Assembly (NCBI GenBank): GCA_025457865.1
Contig: JALOTP010000029.1
Location: forward strand, 1 to 46,605
Source: Thermoplasmatota archaeon
GTDB taxonomy: Archaea; Thermoplasmatota; Penumbrarchaeia; Penumbrarchaeales; Penumbrarchaeaceae
Direction: 5' to 3'
Length of the DNA: 46,605 nucleotides
The position numbers were made by a program, and so were the translations under genes. This document shows, piece by piece, positions 39,458 through 46,605 of this stretch (position 1 is the stretch's first letter; every line of letters begins with the position of its first letter). The notes under the pieces were generated by a model. It was not told where the DNA came from and searched no databases. It saw only the letters and a program-made list of their open reading frames with translations.

Positions 39458-40249
39458 ATGATAGTGGTGAAGATAGGAGGCGCTGTCGGCACCCAGCTTG
39501 ACAACCTTGTATCGGACATAAGCGGCAGGAAGGATGTCCTGATCGTCCACGGTGGTTCGGATGAGATGAACAAGCTCTCCGAACAGCTCGGGAGACCCCC
39601 CAGGTTCGTCACATCGCCTTCGGGTCACGAGAGCAGGGTCACTGACGGACCGACCCTTGACCTATTGAGGATGACCTATTCAGGCCTTGTGAACAAGAGG
39701 TTCGTGGAGATGCTGAGGAAGGGGGGCGTGAACGCCATAGGGCTCTCCGGCATCGACGGAGGGCTGCTGCAGGGGAAGAGGAAGGGCTCTGTCAGGTATC
39801 TGGAGGAAGGCAGGGTAAAAGTGCTCCATGACGACAACACCGGGACCGTAGAGAGAGTGAACACGGACCTGCTGGAGCTACTCCTTTCCGGAGGCTACGT
39901 TCCGGTCCTCACCATACCCATAGAAGCTGAGGACCATGGTTCCCTCAACGCCGATGCTGACAGGGTCGCCGCGGCCGTTGCAGGAGCGGTGAAGGCCGAG
40001 GCCCTGGTGCTCCTCACCAACAAGCCTGGTCTATTGAAGGACCCGGAGGACCCGACCTCTCTTGTCAGGAAGGTTCCAAGGAGCGAGCTGGATGCGGCCA
40101 TGGAGCTTGCAAGGGGCAGGATGAAGAAGAAGGTCCTGGCCGCCAGGGAGGCACTGGAACAAGGTGTCCCTAAGGTAGTGATATCCAGCGCCAATTCGGA
40201 CAGGCCCCTAACAAGAGCGATGTCGGGGGAGGGTACTGTCCTATGCTGA
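39458..40249 (+). CDS. lysZ: LysZ, LysW-aminoadipate kinase
   Basis: A 263-residue amino-acid kinase of the ArgB family that phosphorylates the side carboxyl of LysW-bound aminoadipate. Motifs: MIVVKIGGAVG, VLIVHGGSDEMNKLSEQLG, FVTSPSGHESRVTDGPTLDL, NADADRVAAAVAGAVKAEAL and LLTNKPGLLKDPEDP. The frame is open upstream into lysY, but ATG 39458, six bases after AGGTG, starts exactly at the first strand. It overlaps lysJ by seven bases. Confidence 0.93.
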   Translation: MIVVKIGGAVGTQLDNLVSDISGRKDVLIVHGGSDEMNKLSEQLGRPPRFVTSPSGHESRVTDGPTLDLLRMTYSGLVNKRFVEMLRKGGVNAIGLSGIDGGLLQGKRKGSVRYLEEGRVKVLHDDNTGTVERVNTDLLELLLSGGYVPVLTIPIEAEDHGSLNADADRVAAAVAGAVKAEALVLLTNKPGLLKDPEDPTSLVRKVPRSELDAAMELARGRMKKKVLAAREALEQGVPKVVISSANSDRPLTRAMSGEGTVLC

Positions 40250-41400
40250 GCGAGAGCGACCTGGAATCGGGGGCCATCATCAAGAGGGGCATAGAGATGG
40301 TCAGAGGTGATGGATGCCATGTTTGGGACGCTACCGGGAAGAAGTACATCGATATGGGAGCAAGCTACGGGGTCTTGAACGTCGGGCACAGGAACAGGAT
40401 GGTCCTTGATGCCATCAAGGCCCAATCAGAGGAGCTAATCTACGTATCTTCAAGCTACGACAATCCTGCAAGGAGGGAGCTCATGGAGAGGCTCCTATCA
40501 GTCTCACCTGAGGGGATGTCGCGGGTATTCCTGTGCAATTCCGGTACGGAATCCATGGAAGCTGCCCTCAAGTTCGCTTTCAAGCTGACAGGGAGGAAGA
40601 AGCTGGTGGCCGCAAAGAGAGCGTTCCACGGCAGGACCCTGGGTTCGCTTTCGCTGACGTTCGCTCCCGCCCATAGGGAGGGGATGGACGGGCTTCTGCT
40701 CCCTGTGGAATTCGTTCCTTACGGCGTCATAGATGAGATGAACAGAGCTGTGACAGAGGAGACCGCCGCAGTGGTCCTGGAGCCCATCCAAGGGGAGGGG
40801 GGTGTACATGTCCCTCCCGAAGGTTATCTCAAAGCGGTGAGGGAGATATGTGATGAGAAGGGGGCGCTTCTCATCATTGATGAGGTCCAGACCGGGCTTT
40901 GCAGGACTGGTAGGTTCTTCGCCATACAGCATTCTTCGGTCGCTCCCGATATCATGTGCGTTGGAAAATCGTTGGGAGGGGGGCTGCCCATAGCGGCGGC
41001 TGTGCTTAGCAGGAGGATGGGAGAGGTGCCCAAGGGCCTCCACGGTTCGACGTTCGGCGGGAACCCCCTTGCCTGCGCTGCAGCGAACGCTTCCCTTGAG
41101 TTCATGGTCGAAGAGAGGCTGGATGTGAGGGCCGCATCCCTGGGAAAGCATCTCATGGACGGTCTGAGGGACCTGAAATGCCCCCAGATAAGAGAGGTCC
41201 GGGGTAGGGGACTTATGGTGGGTCTTGAGCTCCGGTCAAGAGCAGGACCTTTCCTCTCGGCCCTTCTCGATAAGGGGATAGCGGCCATTCCGACAGGGGC
41301 ATCCGTCATCAGGTTCCTGCCTCCCCTTGTCATAGGCAAGGATGACATAGATACTGCTGTCTCGACGGTCAAGGAGGTCCTGGATGGACCGGTCAGTTGA
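40243..41400 (+). CDS. lysJ: LysJ, LysW-gamma-L-lysine aminotransferase
   Basis: A 385-residue class III PLP aminotransferase of the ArgD type that aminates the LysW-bound semialdehyde. Motifs: KYIDMGASYGVLNVGHRNRM, FLCNSGTESMEAALKFAFKL, EPIQGEGGVHVPPEGYLKA, LLIIDEVQTGLCRTGRFFA (cofactor Asp), the PLP Lys in MCVGKSLGGGLPIAA, and GSTFGGNPLACAAANASL. Overlaps lysZ and lysK, so translation of the whole set is coupled. Confidence 0.93.
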   Translation: MLSESDLESGAIIKRGIEMVRGDGCHVWDATGKKYIDMGASYGVLNVGHRNRMVLDAIKAQSEELIYVSSSYDNPARRELMERLLSVSPEGMSRVFLCNSGTESMEAALKFAFKLTGRKKLVAAKRAFHGRTLGSLSLTFAPAHREGMDGLLLPVEFVPYGVIDEMNRAVTEETAAVVLEPIQGEGGVHVPPEGYLKAVREICDEKGALLIIDEVQTGLCRTGRFFAIQHSSVAPDIMCVGKSLGGGLPIAAAVLSRRMGEVPKGLHGSTFGGNPLACAAANASLEFMVEERLDVRAASLGKHLMDGLRDLKCPQIREVRGRGLMVGLELRSRAGPFLSALLDKGIAAIPTGASVIRFLPPLVIGKDDIDTAVSTVKEVLDGPVS

Positions 41401-42346
41401 GCTTTTATCATCCCTCGTATCCATACCCTCGCCGACCGGTTCCACCGAGAGAGCGGTGGAGTCCTTGAGGGCATGGTGCGTCGGGAATGGGATGGATGCC
41501 GTTATTGACAGGGGAGCGCTCGTCATCAACCCCGGAGCAAGGGACCTCCTGCTCCTGGGACATATCGATACGGTCCCGGGGGAGGTCCCTTTAAAGGTCG
41601 AGGATGGGATATTGTGGGGGAGGGGGAGCGTGGATGCGAAAGGCCCCCTGTGTGCCGCTGTCTCGGCCTTGAGTGAGCTTCCGGACCTTTGGGACAGGGT
41701 GATGCTTGTAGCTGTCCCCGACGAGGAGGGGGGTTCTGAGACAGCAAAAAGGTTGAGGGACGAGCTCCCCGAGATGCCCTGCATCATCCTTGAGCCCGGG
41801 GGATGGGATGGGATAACGATCTCGTACAGGGGGAGGGCCTTATTCGATGTGGAGGTCAATGCTCCCAGGGCCCATTCTGGGAGCAATGAGCTGTTCGCTC
41901 CAGAGGTCGCTATTGACCTCTTCAACAAGCTGAGCGAGAGCTGGAGACCAAGGGTCCTCAGGATAGAAGGTGACCAGCTCAGGACTTTGATGAGGCTCGA
42001 TATCAGGTATCCGGAGGATGAGATGCTTGTCCTCCACGAAATTCCCGGCGTGACCTATCATTCAGTGGAGAACACACCGCCGTATTCGAGCGACAAGAGG
42101 TCACCTCTCGTCCGTTCTTTCCTCGGAGCGATACGGTCGCAGGGAGGGACACCAGCGTTCAAGAAGAAGACCGGGACCTCTGACATGAACGTGCTGGGAG
42201 TGAAGTGGAAGACCCCCATCATCGCCTACGGGCCGGGAAACAGTTCTTTGGACCATACGGATTCGGAGAGGCTTGACATCGATGAGTATGCAAGAAGCAC
42301 AGGCGTCCTGAAAGAGGCCGTCAAAAGGTCATTATCAAGTTCATGA
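41384..42346 (+). CDS. lysK: LysK, LysW-lysine (or ornithine) hydrolase
   Basis: A 320-residue M20-family metallopeptidase that frees lysine from LysW and regenerates the carrier. Metal and catalytic residues are visible in LLGHIDTVPGEV (His, Asp), GSVDAKGPLCAAVSALSEL (Asp), VPDEEGGSETAK (catalytic and metal Glu) and KTGTSDMNVLG. The dimerisation part lies at about 160-270. It overlaps lysJ and ends the operon, 17 bases from the convergent LanC-like gene. Confidence 0.92.
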   Translation: MDRSVELLSSLVSIPSPTGSTERAVESLRAWCVGNGMDAVIDRGALVINPGARDLLLLGHIDTVPGEVPLKVEDGILWGRGSVDAKGPLCAAVSALSELPDLWDRVMLVAVPDEEGGSETAKRLRDELPEMPCIILEPGGWDGITISYRGRALFDVEVNAPRAHSGSNELFAPEVAIDLFNKLSESWRPRVLRIEGDQLRTLMRLDIRYPEDEMLVLHEIPGVTYHSVENTPPYSSDKRSPLVRSFLGAIRSQGGTPAFKKKTGTSDMNVLGVKWKTPIIAYGPGNSSLDHTDSERLDIDEYARSTGVLKEAVKRSLSSS

Positions 42347-42363
42347 ACCCATATGGTATTGTA

Positions 42364-45300
42364 TCATCCTTCATCCGATAGGCCCCAATCCTCATAGAGG
42401 ATGCCCTCCTCCCCCTGGTCCGGACCTGGTGATACAATATCATCATCTGATGTCCCCCGACCATTTTTCTTGACCAGGAAGAATATCATGAGCCCTAATA
42501 GGACCACAGATAGCAGGATGATGATGATGGCTATACGCAATAACGGGGACCTGTCCCTATGCGACGTTCTCTCCAGCGTCACGTTCATTACGAACTGAAC
42601 GGTCCTGGAGGTGTTCCCATCAGATGCATCTATGATAACCGGATAGATGCCTTTGATACCATCTGGGACCTCGATCAGGATGTCTATGCTTTCGACCGAT
42701 CCCGCAGCGATCTCGACCCTATCTCTGGACAATGTCACCAATTCCGCCCCCGGCCCGGATAGGTTCAGATCCATGACGAGGCTCTCCGTTCCGGAATTGG
42801 TGATGTTCAATCGGTTCGCGTACGAGCCTGTCGATGTGATGTTGATGACCTTATCATGGTAGAGTGAGAGCATGAACGAACGGACCGGCAGTGAAGTGGT
42901 GTTCACTACCGCCATGAGCAAGGGCCGACCATCAGAGCTGTTCAGTCTGAGGGACAAAGTATCCACTGTCCCGCCAATTGTCCCAAGTGGGATGGTATGG
43001 GCGAGTTCGATCCTTTCGATGGCCCCGGGCAGGACCTCGATGTCGCTTTCCGATACAACCTCTATTTGCCAGCCAAGGCGGGATACCGCTTCGACATTGT
43101 AGGATAGAGGGATGTTCGACTTGCTCTTAAGAACGAACTCGTACGTTACAGTGTCACCGGGTTTGGCCGATCCGCCTTGTGGTGGGAGCAGTTCGACCGA
43201 GACATGCTCCAGCACCTCGACCACTATCATGATGGAGGCGTTCACGCTCGGATGGTCCTTGGAACGGACGATGAGACCGAGATCGTGAACCGATGGCGGA
43301 ACGTTGCTGCCTAGCGATATGTTCACTAATGCGGAGCGTGACACATTCGGGGCTATCTCTCCATCTTCCATATCCACGGTCACATTCCATCCTGCCCCGA
43401 GAGAGATGTTATCGAAAACGTAGGTGTCCGGTACGTTCCCTACGTTCCGGACATGAACGGTGGTCGATACCGATGAGAACGGAGCGATAGGGATACGCCC
43501 CATGTCCGATCCCAAACGAACACCGTATGTCGATCCGACGACCAACGTAACGTTCTTGAGAACAGATACAGAACCATTGGAGACAGAGAATGCCTTGATG
43601 ATGATGGAAAATGAAACGTTCCCGAGGGTTCCGTTGGGCACTATGACCTTTACAAGGGCTTCCCTGGTCCCGCCCGGCGGTACCCCTGTGCCGTTGAACG
43701 TCACAAGAGGTCCATACCTTGCTGGAAGGGTTTCACATGCTGCTGTAAGGCCAATATCGTCGATGGCGTTGCCATTATTGGTCATGTTCAACCTGAATGT
43801 GGCATTATCACCCGGGTCGCAGTGGAGTGCATCATCATCCGAAACCAGTCCTATGCCCCATACACGCAGCGCATACGTCGTGACCTCTACTGTATCATTG
43901 ACCTCGCTCCCTGCAATAGCGGCCTTGATAACCAAGGTCCGGTCATCGTTCGCAGGAGCATTCTCAGGGACCTGTACGCTCAACGTAAGCTCCCTTACCT
44001 CACCGGGCCTTACTTCTTTCCCATCGAAGGTGAGTTCATATGACCAGGAAGCTGTCGGCTCCAGAATATCGAGCTTAATGTCACTAATTCCCCCGCCGGT
44101 GTTCCTTATCTCTAGTACATTTACAGCCTCTTCCCCGGGGTAGGCTCCGGCGCTCCTGTCATCCCCTATTATCTCTATCCCGACCGGAGGGACCCAGTAA
44201 GGGGACATCTCCAGGAGGAACTGACCTATGCCCGCGACGCCCCAGTACCATCCCGTGCAGTACTCTTCGGTGTCGTCCATCTTCTCCATGTGGTTCCATC
44301 TCTCGACACCGGACGAGACCTCCATTGACCTGTTCTCGACCCAGGCGGCCGACCTCTTCGCCAAGTCCAGATAGGTCTGGTTGCCTGTGATACCGTACGA
44401 CATTATGAGCGAATGACCTATCCCGGAATTGCCCATGAGGAGGCCAGTGATATATTCGCTGCCCCCAACTAGATGGGGCCATTTGGATTCGTTGAGATTC
44501 ACATCCAAGCGCTGGGATATGACCCAGTTCATTAGCTGTTCGGCACAGGTCCTGTACCTTTCGTCATTGGTCGCATCATAGAGCATGAAGAGGACGAGCG
44601 CCTGGCTGGGGTCGCCGTGGCAGAACATGTTCATGTAATCGATGGTTACCTGCTCGGGTCCCATGACAACGGCTTGCGATAAGGTCCAGTTCCCACCTGC
44701 CCTTGCCTGGTCGAGGTAACTTCTGTTCCCTGTTGCATTGTACATCAGAACGAAGAACTGCACTATCCCGCACGTACCCCCGCACCAGGTCGTTGATGGC
44801 GCGATCTCCCCCTCGACCCGGACCCAGGAGCGCTGTCCCGGCGCTGGTTCATTTGCCATATCGATGAGCCACTGAGCCCCACCAAGGGCATGGTCACGGT
44901 ATTCGATATCGCCTGTCTCCTTGTAGAGCTCGTAGAGGATGTAAGATATCCCGGCGGTCCCGTGGTACCATCCCGTCATGTTGTAGTTGATGGTAGAAAA
45001 GGACCTCCATTTGTACCCTGCTCCAACGGGTATTGCTTCATCGACCAGCCAGTTCGCACCCTTTATCGCATATTCGAGATAGATCGGGTCATCTGTGGCC
45101 TGGTGGAGGAGCATGAGGTATTCGATGGTTGACCCTATGCCTCCGTAATGGTCCGGGTCGTACTCGTTCAGTCCTTCCCACTTCGACCATCTGCATGCGT
45201 CCGGAGCTGTTGGTTCGGCAAGGGAGATGAGCCACTTTCCGGCCCCTTCAGCATACTCCAGATAGGTTGCGTTGCCTGTTGCATCGTGCAGCATCAGGAA

Positions 45301-45588
45301 GAACTTCCCTATACCGACGACACCCATGGACTGTTCTGTCATGAACGTCGTTGTGTCCAGGTCCGAGTTGTACCATTTATAAATTCCCGGAGATGGCTCA
45401 AGTGCAATGCTCATCAGCCATCTTGCACCGGCCTCCGCATGATAGAGATGGGGGTCCTGGACAGGACTTGGGCCTCGACCGTCAATGGATAATGGCTGGT
45501 CTTCGAATGCCGCATCAGTACGGATTTGACCTAGGACAAGCGGTGAGAGCAGGAACATCACAGCAAAGAGTGGGACCAAATACCTCAT
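42364..45588 (-). CDS. Secreted LanC-like barrel protein with Ig-like repeats and C-terminal anchor
   Basis: About 1074 residues. A signal peptide (about 1-20) is followed by an alpha/alpha barrel (about 45-465) of seven helix-hairpin repeats, each with a Gly-rich turn (GVVGIGKFFLML, HYGGIGSTIEYL, YHGTAGISYILY, CGGTCGIVQFF, CHGDPSQALVLF, GNSGIGHSLIM, WGVAGIGQFLL). The two Cys-containing turns, WCGG (Cys269) and FCHG (Cys323-His324), match the zinc ligands of LanC cyclases. Four or five CARDB/NEW3-like beta domains (about 470-1000), one span (about 1017-1040, LRIAIIIILLSVVLLGLMIF) and an acidic tail follow. ATG 45588 overlaps the upstream stop (ATGA) after GGGGGAAGG. The substrate is unknown; an extracellular LanC-fold enzyme or glycan-binding barrel is possible. 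Confidence 0.82.
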   Translation of the reverse strand: MRYLVPLFAVMFLLSPLVLGQIRTDAAFEDQPLSIDGRGPSPVQDPHLYHAEAGARWLMSIALEPSPGIYKWYNSDLDTTTFMTEQSMGVVGIGKFFLMLHDATGNATYLEYAEGAGKWLISLAEPTAPDACRWSKWEGLNEYDPDHYGGIGSTIEYLMLLHQATDDPIYLEYAIKGANWLVDEAIPVGAGYKWRSFSTINYNMTGWYHGTAGISYILYELYKETGDIEYRDHALGGAQWLIDMANEPAPGQRSWVRVEGEIAPSTTWCGGTCGIVQFFVLMYNATGNRSYLDQARAGGNWTLSQAVVMGPEQVTIDYMNMFCHGDPSQALVLFMLYDATNDERYRTCAEQLMNWVISQRLDVNLNESKWPHLVGGSEYITGLLMGNSGIGHSLIMSYGITGNQTYLDLAKRSAAWVENRSMEVSSGVERWNHMEKMDDTEEYCTGWYWGVAGIGQFLLEMSPYWVPPVGIEIIGDDRSAGAYPGEEAVNVLEIRNTGGGISDIKLDILEPTASWSYELTFDGKEVRPGEVRELTLSVQVPENAPANDDRTLVIKAAIAGSEVNDTVEVTTYALRVWGIGLVSDDDALHCDPGDNATFRLNMTNNGNAIDDIGLTAACETLPARYGPLVTFNGTGVPPGGTREALVKVIVPNGTLGNVSFSIIIKAFSVSNGSVSVLKNVTLVVGSTYGVRLGSDMGRIPIAPFSSVSTTVHVRNVGNVPDTYVFDNISLGAGWNVTVDMEDGEIAPNVSRSALVNISLGSNVPPSVHDLGLIVRSKDHPSVNASIMIVVEVLEHVSVELLPPQGGSAKPGDTVTYEFVLKSKSNIPLSYNVEAVSRLGWQIEVVSESDIEVLPGAIERIELAHTIPLGTIGGTVDTLSLRLNSSDGRPLLMAVVNTTSLPVRSFMLSLYHDKVINITSTGSYANRLNITNSGTESLVMDLNLSGPGAELVTLSRDRVEIAAGSVESIDILIEVPDGIKGIYPVIIDASDGNTSRTVQFVMNVTLERTSHRDRSPLLRIAIIIILLSVVLLGLMIFFLVKKNGRGTSDDDIVSPGPDQGEEGILYEDWGLSDEG

Positions 45589-46605
45589 TCCGGCCCTTCC
45601 CCCCATGAACCGCTCTCAGGGTCGTCATCTTCGGCCCCTTCTTCCGATCCCCCGTTCGATGCCGTATCTCCTCCCCAGTCCTCATACTCCTCTTCCTTCT
45701 TCCTGGACCGAACAAGGACCAGATAGATAACGAGGCCTAAGATCACAAGTATCAGGAATAGAGCGAATGCGTATATGATATAGAGCGGGTCCACATCCGT
45801 GTCATCCTCCAGTATCGTGATATTGTACTCCCCAGGCTGGACACCACCAGGGTCGATCTCTAATGTGAGGTTCCTTGCCGAATAAGGTCCAACGGTGATC
45901 ACATCCTGCGAGAAAGAATGGGAAATACCCTCAGGGGCTTCAAGTGATATTTCAACGTCACTAAGGCCGTTCCCCGTGTTGGTGATGATGACCTCCACCC
46001 CCGCGGTTTCATGCCGATGGACCTTGAAAGATTGAACGGTGTCCCTCAATGACAATCCATATGACCTGTCCACGGTCACATTGAATTCCACTGTTCTGTA
46101 CACGGTCACCGTTCGACCAGATGTCGCTTTGATAGAGATGGTATCCTTGGTCCCGGCAGTGATCTTCTTAGGGATCGTTATGTTGAAAGATACCTCGTCT
46201 TCCTCCCAAGGTAGAAGAGAGAGACTGGACGACCCGACAACGGTCCAGTCATTGATGGAATCTATCTCTATGAGCAGGTCCTCCGCTCCGTTGCCCTTGT
46301 GGATGACCTCCACGGTCAGGTTCAATGTCGTCCCTGGCAGTCCTGAAGCGTTCCTTGGGGGAACTATTTCGAAGTCAACTATGCTTAATACCCTCAACGC
46401 CAGGGTGAGATACTCTCTCTTTGATGAGTTCCCCAAGGAACTTACCGTGATATTGAACGTGCTCTGCTCCCCTTCAAGGGACCGCTCCGGAACCGTCAGG
46501 TTCAAGATAAGTGTCCAGTAGCCTCCCGGCCTCGCCATGCTTTCGTTTATTTCATAGGTGAATTCCCAATCCGCATCGGTCACGATGGAGATATCAAGTC
46601 CGTCC
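45585..46605 (-). CDS. Secreted Ig-like repeat surface protein (5' part outside window)
   Basis: Only the C-terminal 339 residues are visible; the frame stays open to the window edge (DGLDISIVTDADWEF), so the apparent GTG start at 46583 is not the true one. Three CARDB/NEW3-type beta domains are seen (IVPPRNASGLPGTTLNLTVE, LRDTVQSFKVHRHETAGVEV, ISLEAPEGISHSFSQDVITV), with many NxS/T sequons, then one span (about residues 277-300 from the edge, IIYAFALFLILVILGLVIYL) and an acidic tail with EEEYEDWGGD. It is translationally coupled to the LanC-like gene and shares its domain type and tail, so both likely work together at the cell surface. Confidence 0.82.
   Translation of the reverse strand, partial: DGLDISIVTDADWEFTYEINESMARPGGYWTLILNLTVPERSLEGEQSTFNITVSSLGNSSKREYLTLALRVLSIVDFEIVPPRNASGLPGTTLNLTVEVIHKGNGAEDLLIEIDSINDWTVVGSSSLSLLPWEEDEVSFNITIPKKITAGTKDTISIKATSGRTVTVYRTVEFNVTVDRSYGLSLRDTVQSFKVHRHETAGVEVIITNTGNGLSDVEISLEAPEGISHSFSQDVITVGPYSARNLTLEIDPGGVQPGEYNITILEDDTDVDPLYIIYAFALFLILVILGLVIYLVLVRSRKKEEEYEDWGGDTASNGGSEEGAEDDDPESGSWGEGPE

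Noticed and set aside
41236..41928. Minus-strand ORF of 230 codons across the lysJ/lysK junction
   Set aside because: Both plus-strand genes are unmistakable family members; the antisense frame has a Ser/Pro-rich shadow composition and no start signal.

Overview
The window reads as a chromosome segment of a euryarchaeon, most likely a Thermoplasmatota-type lineage. Supporting signs are the archaeal shikimate route (ADTH synthase, 3-dehydroquinate synthase II, GHMP-type shikimate kinase), LysW-carrier lysine biosynthesis, an ACR3 arsenite pump with an archaeal-style ArsM, a short-chain-type threonine dehydrogenase, TATA-box promoters, GGTGAT-like Shine-Dalgarno sites and many secreted proteins with one C-terminal membrane anchor. 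The exact genus cannot be read from the sequence.

Region 1 (about 65-8930) is an arsenic and thiol-redox island. It holds a flavodoxin, an ArsP/YraQ-type permease, a cupin, an ArsR repressor, a small CxxC thioredoxin-like protein, a zinc-finger/TM/thioredoxin protein, a redoxin-CcdA fusion, an ACR3 arsenite exporter, a kelch surface protein on the other strand, a Cys-rich AbrB-fold protein and the arsenite methyltransferase ArsM. The same palindrome (TTCAAATAWATTTGAA) lies in front of the permease and between arsR and the thioredoxin gene, so the island probably forms one ArsR regulon.

Region 2 (about 9086-12976) is a strongly AT-rich accessory island of four unrecognised genes, three of them membrane proteins and one a double zinc-ribbon protein. 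Each is preceded in its own orientation by a degenerate coding-like remnant. Three remnants are clearly related to each other and to a fourth copy at 16.1 kb; a frameshifted helix-turn-helix remnant at 9.1-9.4 kb may be a fifth. The arrangement is cassette-like and is the best candidate here for something undescribed.

Region 3 (12977-17776) holds a secreted beta-helix protein and a two-wing HTH regulator with similar C-terminal tails, a secreted Ig-like protein, and a tRNA-Val(UAC) whose 3' end is repeated downstream in hairpin-forming units. Region 4 (17916-18877) is a threonine dehydrogenase broken by a frameshift.

Region 5 (19051-27216) is a tight operon for chorismate synthesis: a membrane protein, aroC, a PaaK-like ligase, a UbiA prenyltransferase, ADTH synthase, DHQ synthase II, aroD, aroE and shikimate kinase. 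Facing it are a NapH-type polyferredoxin and a 73-residue membrane protein. Region 6 (28816-33115) is a pair of large, repeat-containing surface proteins.

Region 7 (33207-42346) is asd and aspartate kinase, an Lrp/AsnC regulator with a perfect palindrome upstream, homocitrate synthase, and lysW-X-Y-Z-J-K. LysW is only 54 residues long. Aspartate semialdehyde made by the first two enzymes is also the substrate of ADTH synthase in region 5. Region 8 (42364 to the window end, minus strand) is a secreted LanC-like protein with Ig-like repeats, and the 3' part of a related surface protein that runs off the window.
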